Below are positions 1-9,474 of a stretch of 27,500 bases of DNA, one piece after another. The DNA lies in NCBI GenBank assembly GCA_905221605.1, contig CAJNDS010002077.1, positions 407,501 to 435,000 on the forward strand, in the 5' to 3' direction. Position 1 is the stretch's first letter. Each line of letters begins with the position of its first letter. Position numbers and translations under genes: made by a program. The DNA is from Symbiodinium natans (taxonomy: Eukaryota; Sar; Dinophyceae; Suessiales; Symbiodiniaceae). The notes beneath the pieces were generated by a model, which did no database searches, had not been told where the DNA came from, and saw only the letters and a list, made by a program, of their open reading frames with translations.

Positions 1-432
1 ATAGGTGCTCCCCCTGTGCGCCCACTGAGAAATGGCTTGCTGTAGTGTGGAGAGGCCATCTGGTGGGTCAGGCAAGAAAAGAATCAAACCCCCTCTATCC
101 TCTACGCTGATTCTTTCCACGGGTGCTGTGATTTGAACCCTCGCTTCCCAAACATCTGCTGAAAGCACATGGGATCTCTGAATGATATGTGCCAGAAACT
201 GGGATGCATCTTCTTGCCTGGGTCTGAATCGCCATCCCGTCAGCAGAGGACGTAGCTGTCGCAGCCTACGAACATCCACACTAGAAGAACGACCCCCTAC
301 TGCGTCAATTTCCGTCAATATTTGTCTCAGATATGGATCAGAAAGAATACCCTCTGATGCAAGCGAGGCAAGGATATGCACTACTGTGTGTGCATAGCAC
401 AGTTGATGCGGATTATGATAGGCCAGAGACCA
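1..432 (-). other. USP-like (peptidase C19-type) catalytic domain in the LINE polyprotein, partial
   Basis: Two hallmarks of ubiquitin-specific proteases occur in the right order and spacing. The first is a Cys box, HNPHQLCYAHTVVHIL (Cys codon at 399-397), comparable with the family pattern GLxNxGNTCYxNxxLQ. The second, about 60 residues on, is RQEDASQFLAHII (Gln codon at 216-214), comparable with QQDAxEFLxxLL. A W precedes the second motif (TGWRF). The histidine box, which lies far downstream in this family, would be beyond base 1 and cannot be checked. The seen residues fit a papain-fold deubiquitinase-like enzyme; activity and substrate (ubiquitin, a ubiquitin-like protein or the polyprotein itself) are unknown. 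Confidence 0.7.
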
Positions 433-2100
433 GGCTGTGACGGGCACTGACGAAGGTCTCCCCTCTGCTGGTGCGTCTCGCTGGGAGCTTGCTGGTGCCT
501 GGTGAGACCGAATCCTACTGGTGGAGGAAGCCTCCTGGGAGGAACCCTCCTGCGCACGAATCCCAAGTTCCGACGTCACAGTGCCATATTCTATGTGTGG
601 GTCGGTAGACTTTTTCATTGCTGCACTCATGGCATAGACCTGCAGCAGGACTACACACTGGTCCGCGTGGCGAACCGGAGCGTCAACCATCATTCCACAA
701 TATCTGCATTCCTCCTTTTTATGAAGCAGTCTCTTATGTGTGCGCATGTTGGCATAGACTGAGTCTGAGGCCCCTGCCCAGAAAGCCTGGTGCGCTTTCT
801 GAATGTGCTGTTTGACGCCCTTGTGACCGACAATGAACTGCCCACAGAGGCTGCAGTAAGCCCGCAAGTGCTTGGTCACATGAGCCTTTTTGAGAAGCAG
901 GTCAGGGTCTCTTTTCAATTGATCCTGAACACTTGGTTGGAGCAGCAAGGCTGTGCTCTCCGCTCCTGAGCAGGACGATGATCGCTCCCTCAGCTCTGGA
1001 AGCTTTGAACATGTTCCCGATTCAACATGTCTGCGAAGCTGATGCATTGTGCGCAGCTGTTTGTGACATGCTGCACATTGCGGGAGTCCCTGCAGACTAT
1101 GTGCGAAGACTTGGAATTTAGGGCCCAACTGGTTTGCTCTTTGGCCTCCATGCTTCACTAGTGTATGATGCTGCAATCCCTTGTTGCTAGAGAAACTTCT
1201 ATCACATAGCGAACAGGGCACTGCATGATCTTCTTCGGCCAGAGCCAATTGCATGGATTGAAGTAGCTGCTGTTGGCTAATCAGCCGGCTGCGTAGACCC
1301 AGGTACTCTTGGATCGTTTGTAAGTTGCCTGTTGGCTTGGCAGCATCCATCGCATCCTGATAGTTCCTCATTTGCCTGAGAAGAACTTCCTGAGGAGTTT
1401 GGATCTTGTGGTGCTCAAACAGCTCTGTGGTTTCCATTCGACTAAAATGCTGATGCTGCTGAAAGATAGATCTGAGCATCCGAGAATATTTGCTCTGGAG
1501 CTTTTGCAGTCCCGTGTGGGTGATTCCCGTGGAGACTATGCCATGCAAGAGCGAAGACTCGACATACACTCGCCAGATCTCTAGTTTCTTCGCCTCGTCA
1601 AGGGCCTTCGTCGTGCACAAGATACTCCTAAGGAGCTCAAATTTGCCTTGGGCTTGAGAAATCCTGTAGTCTACTGTTTGATCCTTGTAAGCACCATAGC
1701 TTAGTTGCACTCCTAGATAGGTCAGCTGATGATGAATCGGAATCTGATGCCCCGAGGGAAGAACCAAATGGAGCTGATTTTTTAATCGTTTGGTGTATTG
1801 CTTGCGGAAGAGGGATTGCTGAGTGCCTTGCACCATGAGCAGTGCCTTGGATTTCGCTGGATTGACTTCAAGGCCGACTTCCTCGAGGGATTGAAACAAA
1901 GCTTCAAGCCGAGTGAGTACCTGCTGCAGTTCGGCAAAGCTTGTAAAAGTTTCCTGATGGAGAAAATCGTCAGCGAAGACAGTGAGTATATCTCTTGCCT
2001 GACTGCTGCCAGGCCCCCACTTCTTCTCCATCCTGTCCATGACTAGCAAGGTTAAGGCAGACCACAATGCAGGAGCTAATTTACATCCCTGTTTATTCCC
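1..2100 (-). CDS. LINE polyprotein, 3' part: RT motif C, zinc fingers, USP-like protease (partial)
   Basis: An uninterrupted 700-codon minus-strand frame (codons ending at 1, 4, 7 ...) continues the RT after the frameshift. It starts with GNKQGCKLAP (RT motif B), then the catalytic FADDF at 1977-1963, and the LTYLGVQ thumb-proximal motif near 1725. A helical thumb/connector region follows to about 1260. Four Cys/His motifs come next: CSLC...H...H (about 1218-1155), CAAC...H...C (about 1077-1005), CSLC...H...H (about 855-790) and CRYC...H...C (about 708-655). The last 480 bases encode a USP-like domain, described separately. The frame has no start codon of its own and is open at base 1. It is the same gene as the upstream CDS, separated by one indel. 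Confidence 0.88.
655..1233 (-). other. Four zinc-finger-like motifs between RT and USP-like domain
   Basis: Read on the minus strand from high to low coordinates: C-x2-C-x12-H-x4-H type (CSLCDRSF...HHTLVKH), C-x2-C...H...C type (CAACHKQL...HVESGTC), C-x2-C...H...H type (CSLCGQFI...HIQKAH), and C-x2-C...H-x3-C (CRYCGMMV...RHADQC). C2H2 and CCHC fingers are common nucleic-acid-binding parts of LINEs, often placed before the endonuclease or after the RT. Here they probably bind template RNA or target DNA. The finger assignment is by pattern only. Confidence 0.7.
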
Positions 2101-4493
2101 GAAGAAGTAGGAACACTGAACTCAAGCCCATTAGTGCCCATGTTGTACGATGTACAGGAGTGGAGTTGTACAACAAAGTCCTTAGTGGTTTGATCTATGT
2201 TGAGCTTGTCTAAGGCTTCAAGCAACTCTTGTCTGTTGACAGAGTCAAAGGCTTTGCTCAGATCGACGGAGACTGTTAAGGCCCCTGCCAATGGGAGCCT
2301 TCTCTGACCTTGCTGTGCCTTGTGCATATCCCGGCGATGCTCTTGGCGCATTTCCTGCACGAGATCCAGATGCTGACACGCTTTTGCAATGGCATCTCGC
2401 ACCCCTCGCTTCCGAATATATGCAAACTGCGGCTCAAGCTGTGAGCGCTCTTGCAGTGCCGGTGCTATGCGAGTCTTGACAGCACCTGCAAGCACTTTGC
2501 CTGGAACACTTATTACTCCTATGGGCCTCAAGTTCTTCATAGCTGTAGCTGGCTTACCCGGCTTTGGAATCCATGCAATTCTGGGGTCCTTCAAGTACGG
2601 TGAGATATCTGACTGAGAAACCTCTGTGTTTATCAGATCAGCGATCTTCACATGAGCCTCAGGCGCTAAGCTCTTCCAGGCCGAGACCGGGGCCGACATG
2701 CTGGGAACCGCCTTGCCCACCGGAATTGTTTTTATTTGCTCGGCCACCTGCGAGGCATTGACAGCCTCTCGTGGTCTGGCTGCCACCGGATCCAGGGGAG
2801 ATCCCTTGGAGAAGATGTGACTCGAATACTCTCGCATCGCACTTGCCGAGGCCTTCGCATCTAGGGGCTCACCTGCTGAATCCCTGAGATTGACCCTTTG
2901 AGCAGGTTTCCATGGGGCCAGCTTTCTAAGGGCTTGGGACAGTTTGTGAGACTGCTGTCTCTTGTCCTCTTGGGCTTGAAGAAGGAGCCTCTCCTGCTTT
3001 TCAAGTTTTCTTTGCTTCTGCAACTTTTTGAAAGATTGGGCCTCTGTCTTTATGTCGCTGATTAGCTGTTGGCACTCAGGAGACTGCCCATTACCGGATC
3101 GCTTGTGCTCCTGAATTTGGCGCACCTTTGTCCAGTAAGCCTGCTGAATGGGCCCTGCAACTGGCTGAGCCTTGCGAGGCGGTGGAAATTGCTCAGCAGT
3201 GACTCGAACCATCGTCCTGTCGATCGATTGCCAAGAGTTCTGCTCAGCCACACTCTTGACTACTTCAGCTGTTAGGTGCTTGGAGTAAGCCTGCCAGTCT
3301 TCATCTTTTCGTCTAAAGCTGGCATCAAGTGCAGTGGCATCAAAGGGCTTTGGTTTGCTTGGGGGAGGACTGTATGGAGGAACAAACAGTTTGGCTCTGA
3401 CCGGGAAGTGCTTGGAGCCATCCCGGTACGCTGCAACTGGAAAATTCTTATCGGAGGAAGCCTCCTTCGACCGCCTCCGGGCATCCTGCAGTCGAACTAG
3501 CAGAAAATCAATTTGAGACTCATATGTGCCATCGCTGTTTGCATAAGTGCTTTTATGGCTGGAGGCCCATGTGTTGAGCGCTGTCAGCCCACAAGATCTG
3601 CACAGTTCTGGGAGCGATCTAACATCTGCATTGGCAAATCTGGCTCGGCGAGGCACACTGGGCCCAATGAAAGGACGCTCTGTGACTGCATGTGAGTTGA
3701 AATCACCGGCAACAAGCATAAAGTCTCTCAAAGGCACTCTGCGAAGGCGAGTCTCAAGTTGACTCAGCACATCCTTCCTCCGTCGTCTATTGTCCAACTT
3801 GGAGAGTTTGGAGTCCCAAACATGCTGATACAGATTGAGTAGATGGATCCTAGACCTCTGCCAAGGAATCATGACATGCTGCAGGTGCCCTGGAATTATG
3901 GTGGTGCTGCGAATCTCTGAGAGCTGGGCCACGGATCGATGCACAAGGACAACGAGGCCGGCTTTATGTCTACTCTCAGAGCCACAGGTGAGGACTGACC
4001 ATGGACCTGAGCTGTAGGTTTGGTCCTGCTGCCAGTGGGATTCTTGCAGCAGCACAAGCTTGATGTTCTGATATTCTGGTGTTGCCAAAATGGCCAGAAG
4101 CTCATTCCAAACTCGACTCGTTATTGAACCTGCGTTCCAAGATAAAACCTCAATTTCAAATTTGTGGTGATACTGTCTGATCGGCTGAAAAGATTGCTTC
4201 TCTGGCTTCTCAGAGACTGCAAATTGGTCTTCATGGGCTCCTAGAGCCTGAGCGGTCAGAAGTCGGCCTTTGTAAAGTGCTGCTCCCTTCGCCAGGGCAA
4301 CTTTACAAGCTCTTTGGTAGCTTCGCTTGCCGGTTTTGTTCATGGTTAGCTGACTTCGCTGCGCATGCTGCTCAGCTTCATCGGGGGGCGCTACTTCCCG
4401 AAACCCTCGATTCTGATCCATGGCTGGACCCTGGGACTTGGGACCCAGGCACCCAAGAAAGCTCGCTACGGCTACGAGAAATAAAATCCTCAT
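2076..4493 (-). CDS. LINE polyprotein, 5' part: APE endonuclease and reverse transcriptase (frameshifted)
   Basis: First plausible Met is at 4493 (MRILFLVAVAS, a hydrophobic start that could be a signal-like segment); a second is at 4421 (MDQNRGF). The frame is open to 5258 only through microsatellite. Numbering from 4493: an APE/exonuclease III-type endonuclease at about 112-365, with LSWNAG (about 117-122), the QES glutamate E151, GDFN (D264, N266), QIDF (D329) and the KHFPV histidine H362, all in family order. A basic, helical linker with coiled-coil character follows. RT begins with WIPKPGKP and NLRPIGVIS (about 2500-2590) and motif A DLSKAFDSV (D744, about 2240-2280). The frame stops at 2076 just after the conserved SSG of RT motif B. 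The next motif (KQGCKLAP) is found in the overlapping frame, so this is a broken, not a short, protein. The element would nick target DNA and prime cDNA synthesis there. Confidence 0.9.
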   Translation of the reverse strand: MRILFLVAVASFLGCLGPKSQGPAMDQNRGFREVAPPDEAEQHAQRSQLTMNKTGKRSYQRACKVALAKGAALYKGRLLTAQALGAHEDQFAVSEKPEKQSFQPIRQYHHKFEIEVLSWNAGSITSRVWNELLAILATPEYQNIKLVLLQESHWQQDQTYSSGPWSVLTCGSESRHKAGLVVLVHRSVAQLSEIRSTTIIPGHLQHVMIPWQRSRIHLLNLYQHVWDSKLSKLDNRRRRKDVLSQLETRLRRVPLRDFMLVAGDFNSHAVTERPFIGPSVPRRARFANADVRSLPELCRSCGLTALNTWASSHKSTYANSDGTYESQIDFLLVRLQDARRRSKEASSDKNFPVAAYRDGSKHFPVRAKLFVPPYSPPPSKPKPFDATALDASFRRKDEDWQAYSKHLTAEVVKSVAEQNSWQSIDRTMVRVTAEQFPPPRKAQPVAGPIQQAYWTKVRQIQEHKRSGNGQSPECQQLISDIKTEAQSFKKLQKQRKLEKQERLLLQAQEDKRQQSHKLSQALRKLAPWKPAQRVNLRDSAGEPLDAKASASAMREYSSHIFSKGSPLDPVAARPREAVNASQVAEQIKTIPVGKAVPSMSAPVSAWKSLAPEAHVKIADLINTEVSQSDISPYLKDPRIAWIPKPGKPATAMKNLRPIGVISVPGKVLAGAVKTRIAPALQERSQLEPQFAYIRKRGVRDAIAKACQHLDLVQEMRQEHRRDMHKAQQGQRRLPLAGALTVSVDLSKAFDSVNRQELLEALDKLNIDQTTKDFVVQLHSCTSYNMGTNGLEFSVPTSSGINRDVN

Positions 4494-4510
4494 CTTGGGC
4501 CAGAATCTTA

Positions 4511-5214
<704 letters not shown>

Positions 5215-5389
5215 CGAATAAGATGAAGAAGTGTTCGTCCTGTGTTCTTGTGGTGCATGATGGTTGTTGCATTGAATTCCTTGTGTGGTTGTTGTTGTGC
5301 TGCTGCTCCCCAAGCTCGATCATTTGGATCATTTTTGTGTGCAGCATTCCACGGCCGCCCCGAGCAGCAGCACCATCACCACCAGCATC

Positions 5390-6019
5390 ATGGCTTCTTG
5401 GAGCAACAATGTTGCTGCTTCTTCCTCCACTACTTGGGGACCTGCAGCAGCAGCCACCGCCAGGATGACGAGTACTTCTTCGACAACAACAAGCATCCTG
5501 GGCAAGGGAGCTCCCGACGTGAAGCTTGGAGGTTTGCTTGAAGAGCTTCAGGAAGCTTTGGACGAGTTGCAAAAGGGCGGGGTAGCTGTTGAGATGGCCG
5601 CGTTCAAAGAGGGCTGCTACCAGAGAAGCGAGCACGACTCTTTCCATGACTTGGCCGACAGGAAAGCAAAGTATGCTGGACGAGTGGACCCCGAGCAGCA
5701 GCTCGTGGCTTCCATTGCCGGTTTGGGCAACTGGCACCTGAGCTTGTGCTGCTCAATGTTGTCGCCCGGCTTCCTGGAGACCCACGGGTATTCGTTGAAC
5801 GAAAAAAAGTCCACTTCGAGTGGAAAGTTCTTCGAAGCTTTCGTCCACTGGTTGTATGATACAAGGCGAGGCCAAAGCCTGGAGATGATCGCGAACCTGG
5901 TCCTGACGATGAACGATATAATGGTCCACTTACAGCGGGCCCACCCGGCGATCGCCAATGCTGTCAGCAAAACATGGTGCTTCACCCAGCTCCTGGACCA
6001 TGTGCAGCATGTGATTTGA
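5390..6019 (+). CDS. Orphan protein, helical, 209 aa (possibly one exon)
   Basis: The chosen start is the ATG at 5390; upstream codons in the same frame are low-complexity (S/T/H-rich) and derive from the repeat edge. The N-terminal 40 residues are Ser/Thr/Ala-rich. The rest has ordinary globular composition and amphipathic helices: LGGLLEELQEALDELQKGG, SFHDLADRKAKYAGRVD, a stretch with paired cysteines (LSLCCSML), KFFEAFVHWLYD and IANLVLTMNDIM. It ends TGA at 6017-6019; a possible GT donor (GTGATT at 6011) overlaps the end, so it could be an exon of a longer gene. I do not recognise the family. GC content is well above the AT-rich DNA downstream. It is the first of the same-strand coding islands. 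Confidence 0.55.
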   Translation: MASWSNNVAASSSTTWGPAAAATARMTSTSSTTTSILGKGAPDVKLGGLLEELQEALDELQKGGVAVEMAAFKEGCYQRSEHDSFHDLADRKAKYAGRVDPEQQLVASIAGLGNWHLSLCCSMLSPGFLETHGYSLNEKKSTSSGKFFEAFVHWLYDTRRGQSLEMIANLVLTMNDIMVHLQRAHPAIANAVSKTWCFTQLLDHVQHVI

Positions 6020-6448
6020 GTAATGGTGGTGGGGCGAGCGAAGACAGTTGGAGCCCTTCCTGCTTGCTGGTGAAGATTTGTGTTGTACAGAAAAAGCCCC
6101 GAGCAAGCCCTCGCTTCTTGGTGTTTTCACCTTCTTTGCAGGGGTTCTTCCACCTGCCCGGAATGCTGCTGCTGCATTTTGCAGTAGTACTAGACAGGCC
6201 AGAGGCCTGCAGGAATGGATTGGGGAACAGGGTCCTGCGGTTCAGTCGTCGCCGTTTTTTGGCCAAAGGCCAAGAAGGAAGACCAATGCTTTTACTGCAC
6301 TGCACCCCTGTTTCCATCGTCCTAGTAATATGTGGTGCCATTTGTCACCACCGCCACAGGCTCCAGTGAGGAAAAAAACAACCATCCAAGGCTGCCCCTG
6401 CGATGCTATTGTTGTTGTGTGTTGGTAGTATTGTAGAGTACTACACAC
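6020..6448. other. Intergenic/intronic DNA without a convincing gene
   Basis: Moderate-GC sequence with short overlapping open frames on both strands (about 119-131 codons). None has recognisable motifs or clearly biased composition. I see no coding support; it may be intron or UTR of the preceding island. Confidence 0.5.
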
Positions 6449-6598
6449 ACTTTTTTTTTATATAAAACAAGGGTGCAAATATATGCATATAATAATATGA
6501 TTATGAATAATAATATAAGTATAAAAAATATAATAATACTACATATAAATATAAATATGAATCAGATAAATAATATAATAAAACAAATATCATTTTAA
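6449..6598. repeat. AT-rich block preceding the 12-bp minisatellite
   Basis: Starts with a T run and TATATAAAA, then ATAATATGA/ATATAAATATAAATA-type low-complexity sequence up to the minisatellite. It holds no open frame. The same order (AT-rich block then GAGAGATTCCTTGA minisatellite) recurs at 14400-14890. Confidence 0.8.
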
Positions 6599-6838
6599 AG
6601 ATTCCTTGAGAGATTCCCTCTTGAGAGATTCCTTGAGAGATTCCTTGAGAGATTGCTGGAGAGATTCCTTGAGAGATTCCTTGAGAGATTGCTGGAGAGA
6701 TTCCTTGAGAGATTGCTGGAGAGATTCCTTGAGAGATTGCTGGAGAGATTCCTTGAGAGATTGCTGGAGAGATTCCTGGAGAGATTCTTTGAGTGGGAGG
6801 TCCCCATTCTTCCGGAGAGATTCTTGAGAGATTCTTAG
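6596..6838. repeat. 12-bp minisatellite (GAGAGATTCCTT / GAGAGATTGCTG)
   Basis: About 20 tandem copies of a 12-bp unit, alternating between the variants GAGAGATTCCTT and GAGAGATTGCTG to give a 24-bp higher-order period. The right end is degenerate (TTTGAGTGGGAGG, CGGAGAGATTCTTGAG). It reads as LRDSLRDCW on plus and KESLQQS on minus, but the period being a multiple of three explains those open frames. A shorter relative is at 14791-14890. Confidence 0.93.
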
Positions 6839-7199
6839 CGGGCGGAGAAGAAGAAGTGTTCTTGTGAGGAATTGTTGTTGTTGATGAGGGGTAATAATAT
6901 TAATACTGCCATGATGATCGTCCTCGCCCGAACGGAACAAGGCTCGAGGGCAAGGATTTGTGGTTTCTTTTGTGAGCCAAAAAAGCAGCTAGCAACAACC
7001 TACAAAAATGACAAACCTGAAGGCAACAAGTGCAATCAGCCCAAAGAAGCCCCTAAGAGGCTTTAAGTCACATTCGCCTGAAAAACGTTCCTAAACCACG
7101 ACAACCTCTTCTTGGCTTGCAACTGAGACACAGAACTAGTGTCCAGAACATAAGAATTATCTTAGCACTTGTAGTGTGTCACCGGTGCAAAGCACCAGA
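6839..7199. other. Non-coding stretch upstream of the RRM-type gene
   Basis: No supported gene. It contains short plus-strand frames only. It ends with CACCAG directly before the ATG of the RRM-type gene, so it may be 5' UTR or intron. Confidence 0.5.
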
Positions 7200-7639
7200 A
7201 TGGATTGGTTTCGAGTGTATGTGCGAAACATTTTGTTTCTCACAACCGAGCCGGACTTCAGATCGGGCTTGAAGGAGTTGGGTTTGGACAAAGGCCTGCT
7301 GCGAATACATTTGGTGAGAACTGGTCTTTACCACGATGGCAAGATGTGTTCAGCTTTTTTGTCCTACGAGACCGACGAGCAGGCCGAGCACTGTGTTGAC
7401 TGTTTAAACAGAGGCGTGGTGTTATGCTCCCGGTACCCACTGGAAGCTGCAAGGGCCAACTCCAGGAAACTGCCGGATTTTTTGAGGGCGACGATACAGT
7501 CCAGGGCTGTTGCTGCTTCGTCTTCACCGGCGGCGAGGCAGAGGAGCACAAGAGCAGCAGGAGCAAGTGCTCGTCCACCTCCACCACCCCCACCACCACC
7601 ACCAGCAGCAGCAGCACGAAGGAAAAGGCGAACGGTCGT
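7200..7639 (+). CDS. RRM-type RNA-binding protein, exon 1
   Basis: Starts at ATG 7200 (MDWFRVYVRNI). Residues about 3-85 fit one RNA recognition motif: an RNP2-like strand FRVYVRNI, a helix (FRSGLKELG), an RNP1-like strand GKMCSAFLSYE, then AEHCVDCLNRG and a closing RYPLEAARA. The aromatic Y and F of the RNP motifs are present, so single-stranded RNA binding is likely. A tail follows: Ser/Ala/Arg-rich, a run of ten prolines, then an RRKRR cluster that could be a nuclear-localisation signal. The frame would stop at 7643, but that TAA lies inside a strong GTAAGC donor at 7640. Splicing to 7985 keeps the frame (phase 2), so I end the exon at 7639. The family is recognised by pattern only. Confidence 0.65.
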
Positions 7640-7984
7640 GTAAGCCTCTACAAAGCTAAGCCTCAACACCTCCTCCACCTCGTGATACTTCAAGAACAAC
7701 AACAATGAGTTGATTAATGAAAATCATAAGAACAATGATAATAATAATCATGGTAATAATACTAATAACAATAATCATAGTAATAAGAATAGTATTGTTA
7801 ATACTCGTGAAGCTTTCTTCTTTGGCCGGCTACTACTACTTGGTAGGCAGCAGCCCCTGCACGTTTTCAAGACGGAGAAGTCTTCGAGGACCATCATTGC
7901 TGGGTTGTTCGTTGGCAGTTTGTTGTTTTGTGTTTTTTTGCATCTCCCCACACACAACAGTCATCATCATCATGCTGATTACAG
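7640..7984 (+). other. Probable GT-AG intron of the RRM-type gene
   Basis: Donor CGT|GTAAGC at 7640 and acceptor GATTACAG|GAC at 7984. The exon before ends with two bases of a codon; the exon after supplies one base and continues in its long open frame. The intron is rich in AATAAT/ATCATA repeats and CAACAACAA. Confidence 0.6.
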
Positions 7985-8480
7985 GACGACAGCTCAGAAG
8001 ACGAAGAAGGAGCACGAGGCGGAGGACCGGGAGGACGACAACCTCACTGTTTTTTTCGGCGAGGACGATTTTTCGGACTATGATGATGATGATGGTACCA
8101 AAACAGTTATCAAGGAGGAGGGATGCAACCAGCACAACAAGGGCACCTTTGCTTTTGCTCGGGAGAAGAAGGAGGAGGAGGACGACGACGATAAAAGAAC
8201 AATTATTGTTGGCAATGGCCCCACCACCAGCAGCAGCGGGGGCAGGAAGAAGGGCAAGCATGCTCGTACTGCTGCTACTACTAAGGATGAGGACAGCGAC
8301 GACAATAGAACTGTTCTGGGCGACAAAACTGTTGTTCTGAAGCGTGACGAGTACCCGGACCTTGACTGGGGCGATAGTGCAAGTGTGGCAATGGTGGAAG
8401 AGCCCAGCCCTTATTCGACAACCACCGTGCTGGAGAGATTGTCTGACACCGAGGCGAGCGGTAGTGAGTGTTATGAGTAG
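7985..8480 (+). CDS. RRM-type protein, exon 2: acidic/Lys-rich C-terminal region
   Basis: Continues the RRM exon in phase. It encodes an acidic region (EAEDREDD, DDFSDYDDDDG, EKKEEEDDDDKR) mixed with basic runs (GGRKKGKHA). A short motif recurs: DNLTVFFGED, KTVIKEEG, KRTIIVGNG, DNRTVLGD and KTVVLKRDE, i.e. T-V/I-hydrophobic in a charged setting. It ends ECYE-stop at 8478-8480. A GTAGTGAGT donor overlaps the end at 8461-8469, so further exons are possible. Composition is typical of disordered nuclear proteins. No enzyme motif is seen. Confidence 0.55.
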
Positions 8481-8571
8481 AAGAAGAGCAGCAGCAGCAA
8501 CACCACCGATCATGAGGATGAGTAGTAGTAGGCCACACAGCAGCTTGTAGCAATCGTCATCATGCTACATA

Positions 8572-8786
<215 letters not shown>

Positions 8787-9049
8787 GCAAGACCACTGCC
8801 ACTAGTATTGCTACGAACTTTTATGCCACGAAGAAGAACTAGTGCTGCTTGCTAGTAGTGGTAGTAGCACACAAGAAGAACACAGAAGCAACACAATAGC
8901 ACCAGCAACGAGATCGGGGCCTCATGATTCGCCAGCTTGCAAAAAAGGAGCTCAACTGTGGTCGCGTTTTTGTCCTGTTGTTGTTTGTTGGGTGCAAGAG
9001 GGAGGAGAACAACACACATGGTGTGGTGCGAGCATGTTGTTGTATGATG

Positions 9050-9370
9050 ATGTGCGACTGCAGGCGTTCTGGTTTGTAATGATGATGGGGCTGCCCGTCC
9101 TGATTTGGGGGGTGGATGTACTACTTGTTTTTGTAGCCACCACCAGGAACCAGAAGAATGTGTGATTATTGAGTGATTGAAGGCCTTTACCGGCTGGTAA
9201 TAATAATGATGATAGGACTGTTCGTCGTGAATTGGGGGTGGCTCTACTACTTGTTGTAGCCACAACCAGGAAGCAGAAGAATGTGCGACAGCCCTCTACC
9301 ACCGGCTTACAATCATATAGGACTGTTCCTCGTGAGTTGTTGGTTGTGGCTGCAACAAGAAAGAAGAAGA
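9050..9370. repeat. Diverged tandem repeat, unit about 120 bp, three copies
   Basis: The copies run about 9050-9170, 9171-9286 and 9287-9370. Shared landmarks in order are a GGACTGT/GGGCTGC..CGTC-TGA-TTGGGGG block, then ACTACTTGT..TGTAGCCAC, then ACCAGGAA-CAGAAGAATGTG-GA. The third copy is shorter and most diverged. No open frame is conserved across copies. Confidence 0.7.
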
Positions 9371-9374
9371 GACC

Positions 9375-9470
9375 CCTGAACCCCTAAACCCTAAACCCGA
9401 ACAGGGACAGAGCAGAAGATAGATAAATTTCTCAAAACCCCAACAAAACCCGAACCCTAATAAACCTCAT
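9375..9470. repeat. Degenerate telomere-like tract (C-rich strand)
   Basis: CCCCTAAACCCTAAACCCGAAC, then CAAAACCCCAACAAAACCCGAACCCTAATAAACC-type sequence. These are variants of CCCTAAA, the complement of TTTAGGG. It ends immediately before the ATG at 9475. Confidence 0.75.
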
Positions 9471-9474
9471 CAAG

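Larger units (their letters stand above)
1..4505 (-). mobile_element. LINE (non-LTR) retrotransposon, 3' end outside window
   Basis: Minus-strand element with the order endonuclease, reverse transcriptase, zinc-finger-like motifs, cysteine-protease-like domain. There are no LTRs; the APE-type endonuclease upstream of the RT places it among non-LTR retrotransposons. The 5' end lies where unique sequence meets the CAA/TTG microsatellite near 4505-4511. The coding frame is still open at base 1, so the rest of the protease-like domain, any further domains and the 3' UTR/tail are missing. Apart from one frameshift near 2095, about 1500 codons are free of stops, so the copy is young or only just inactivated. 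Clade assignment would need a tree of the RT domain. Confidence 0.9.

Noticed and set aside
6590-6940. Open frames reading KESLQQS or LRDSLRDCW repeats
   Set aside because: By-product of a 12-bp minisatellite whose period is a multiple of three; all frames are open and there is no globular sequence.
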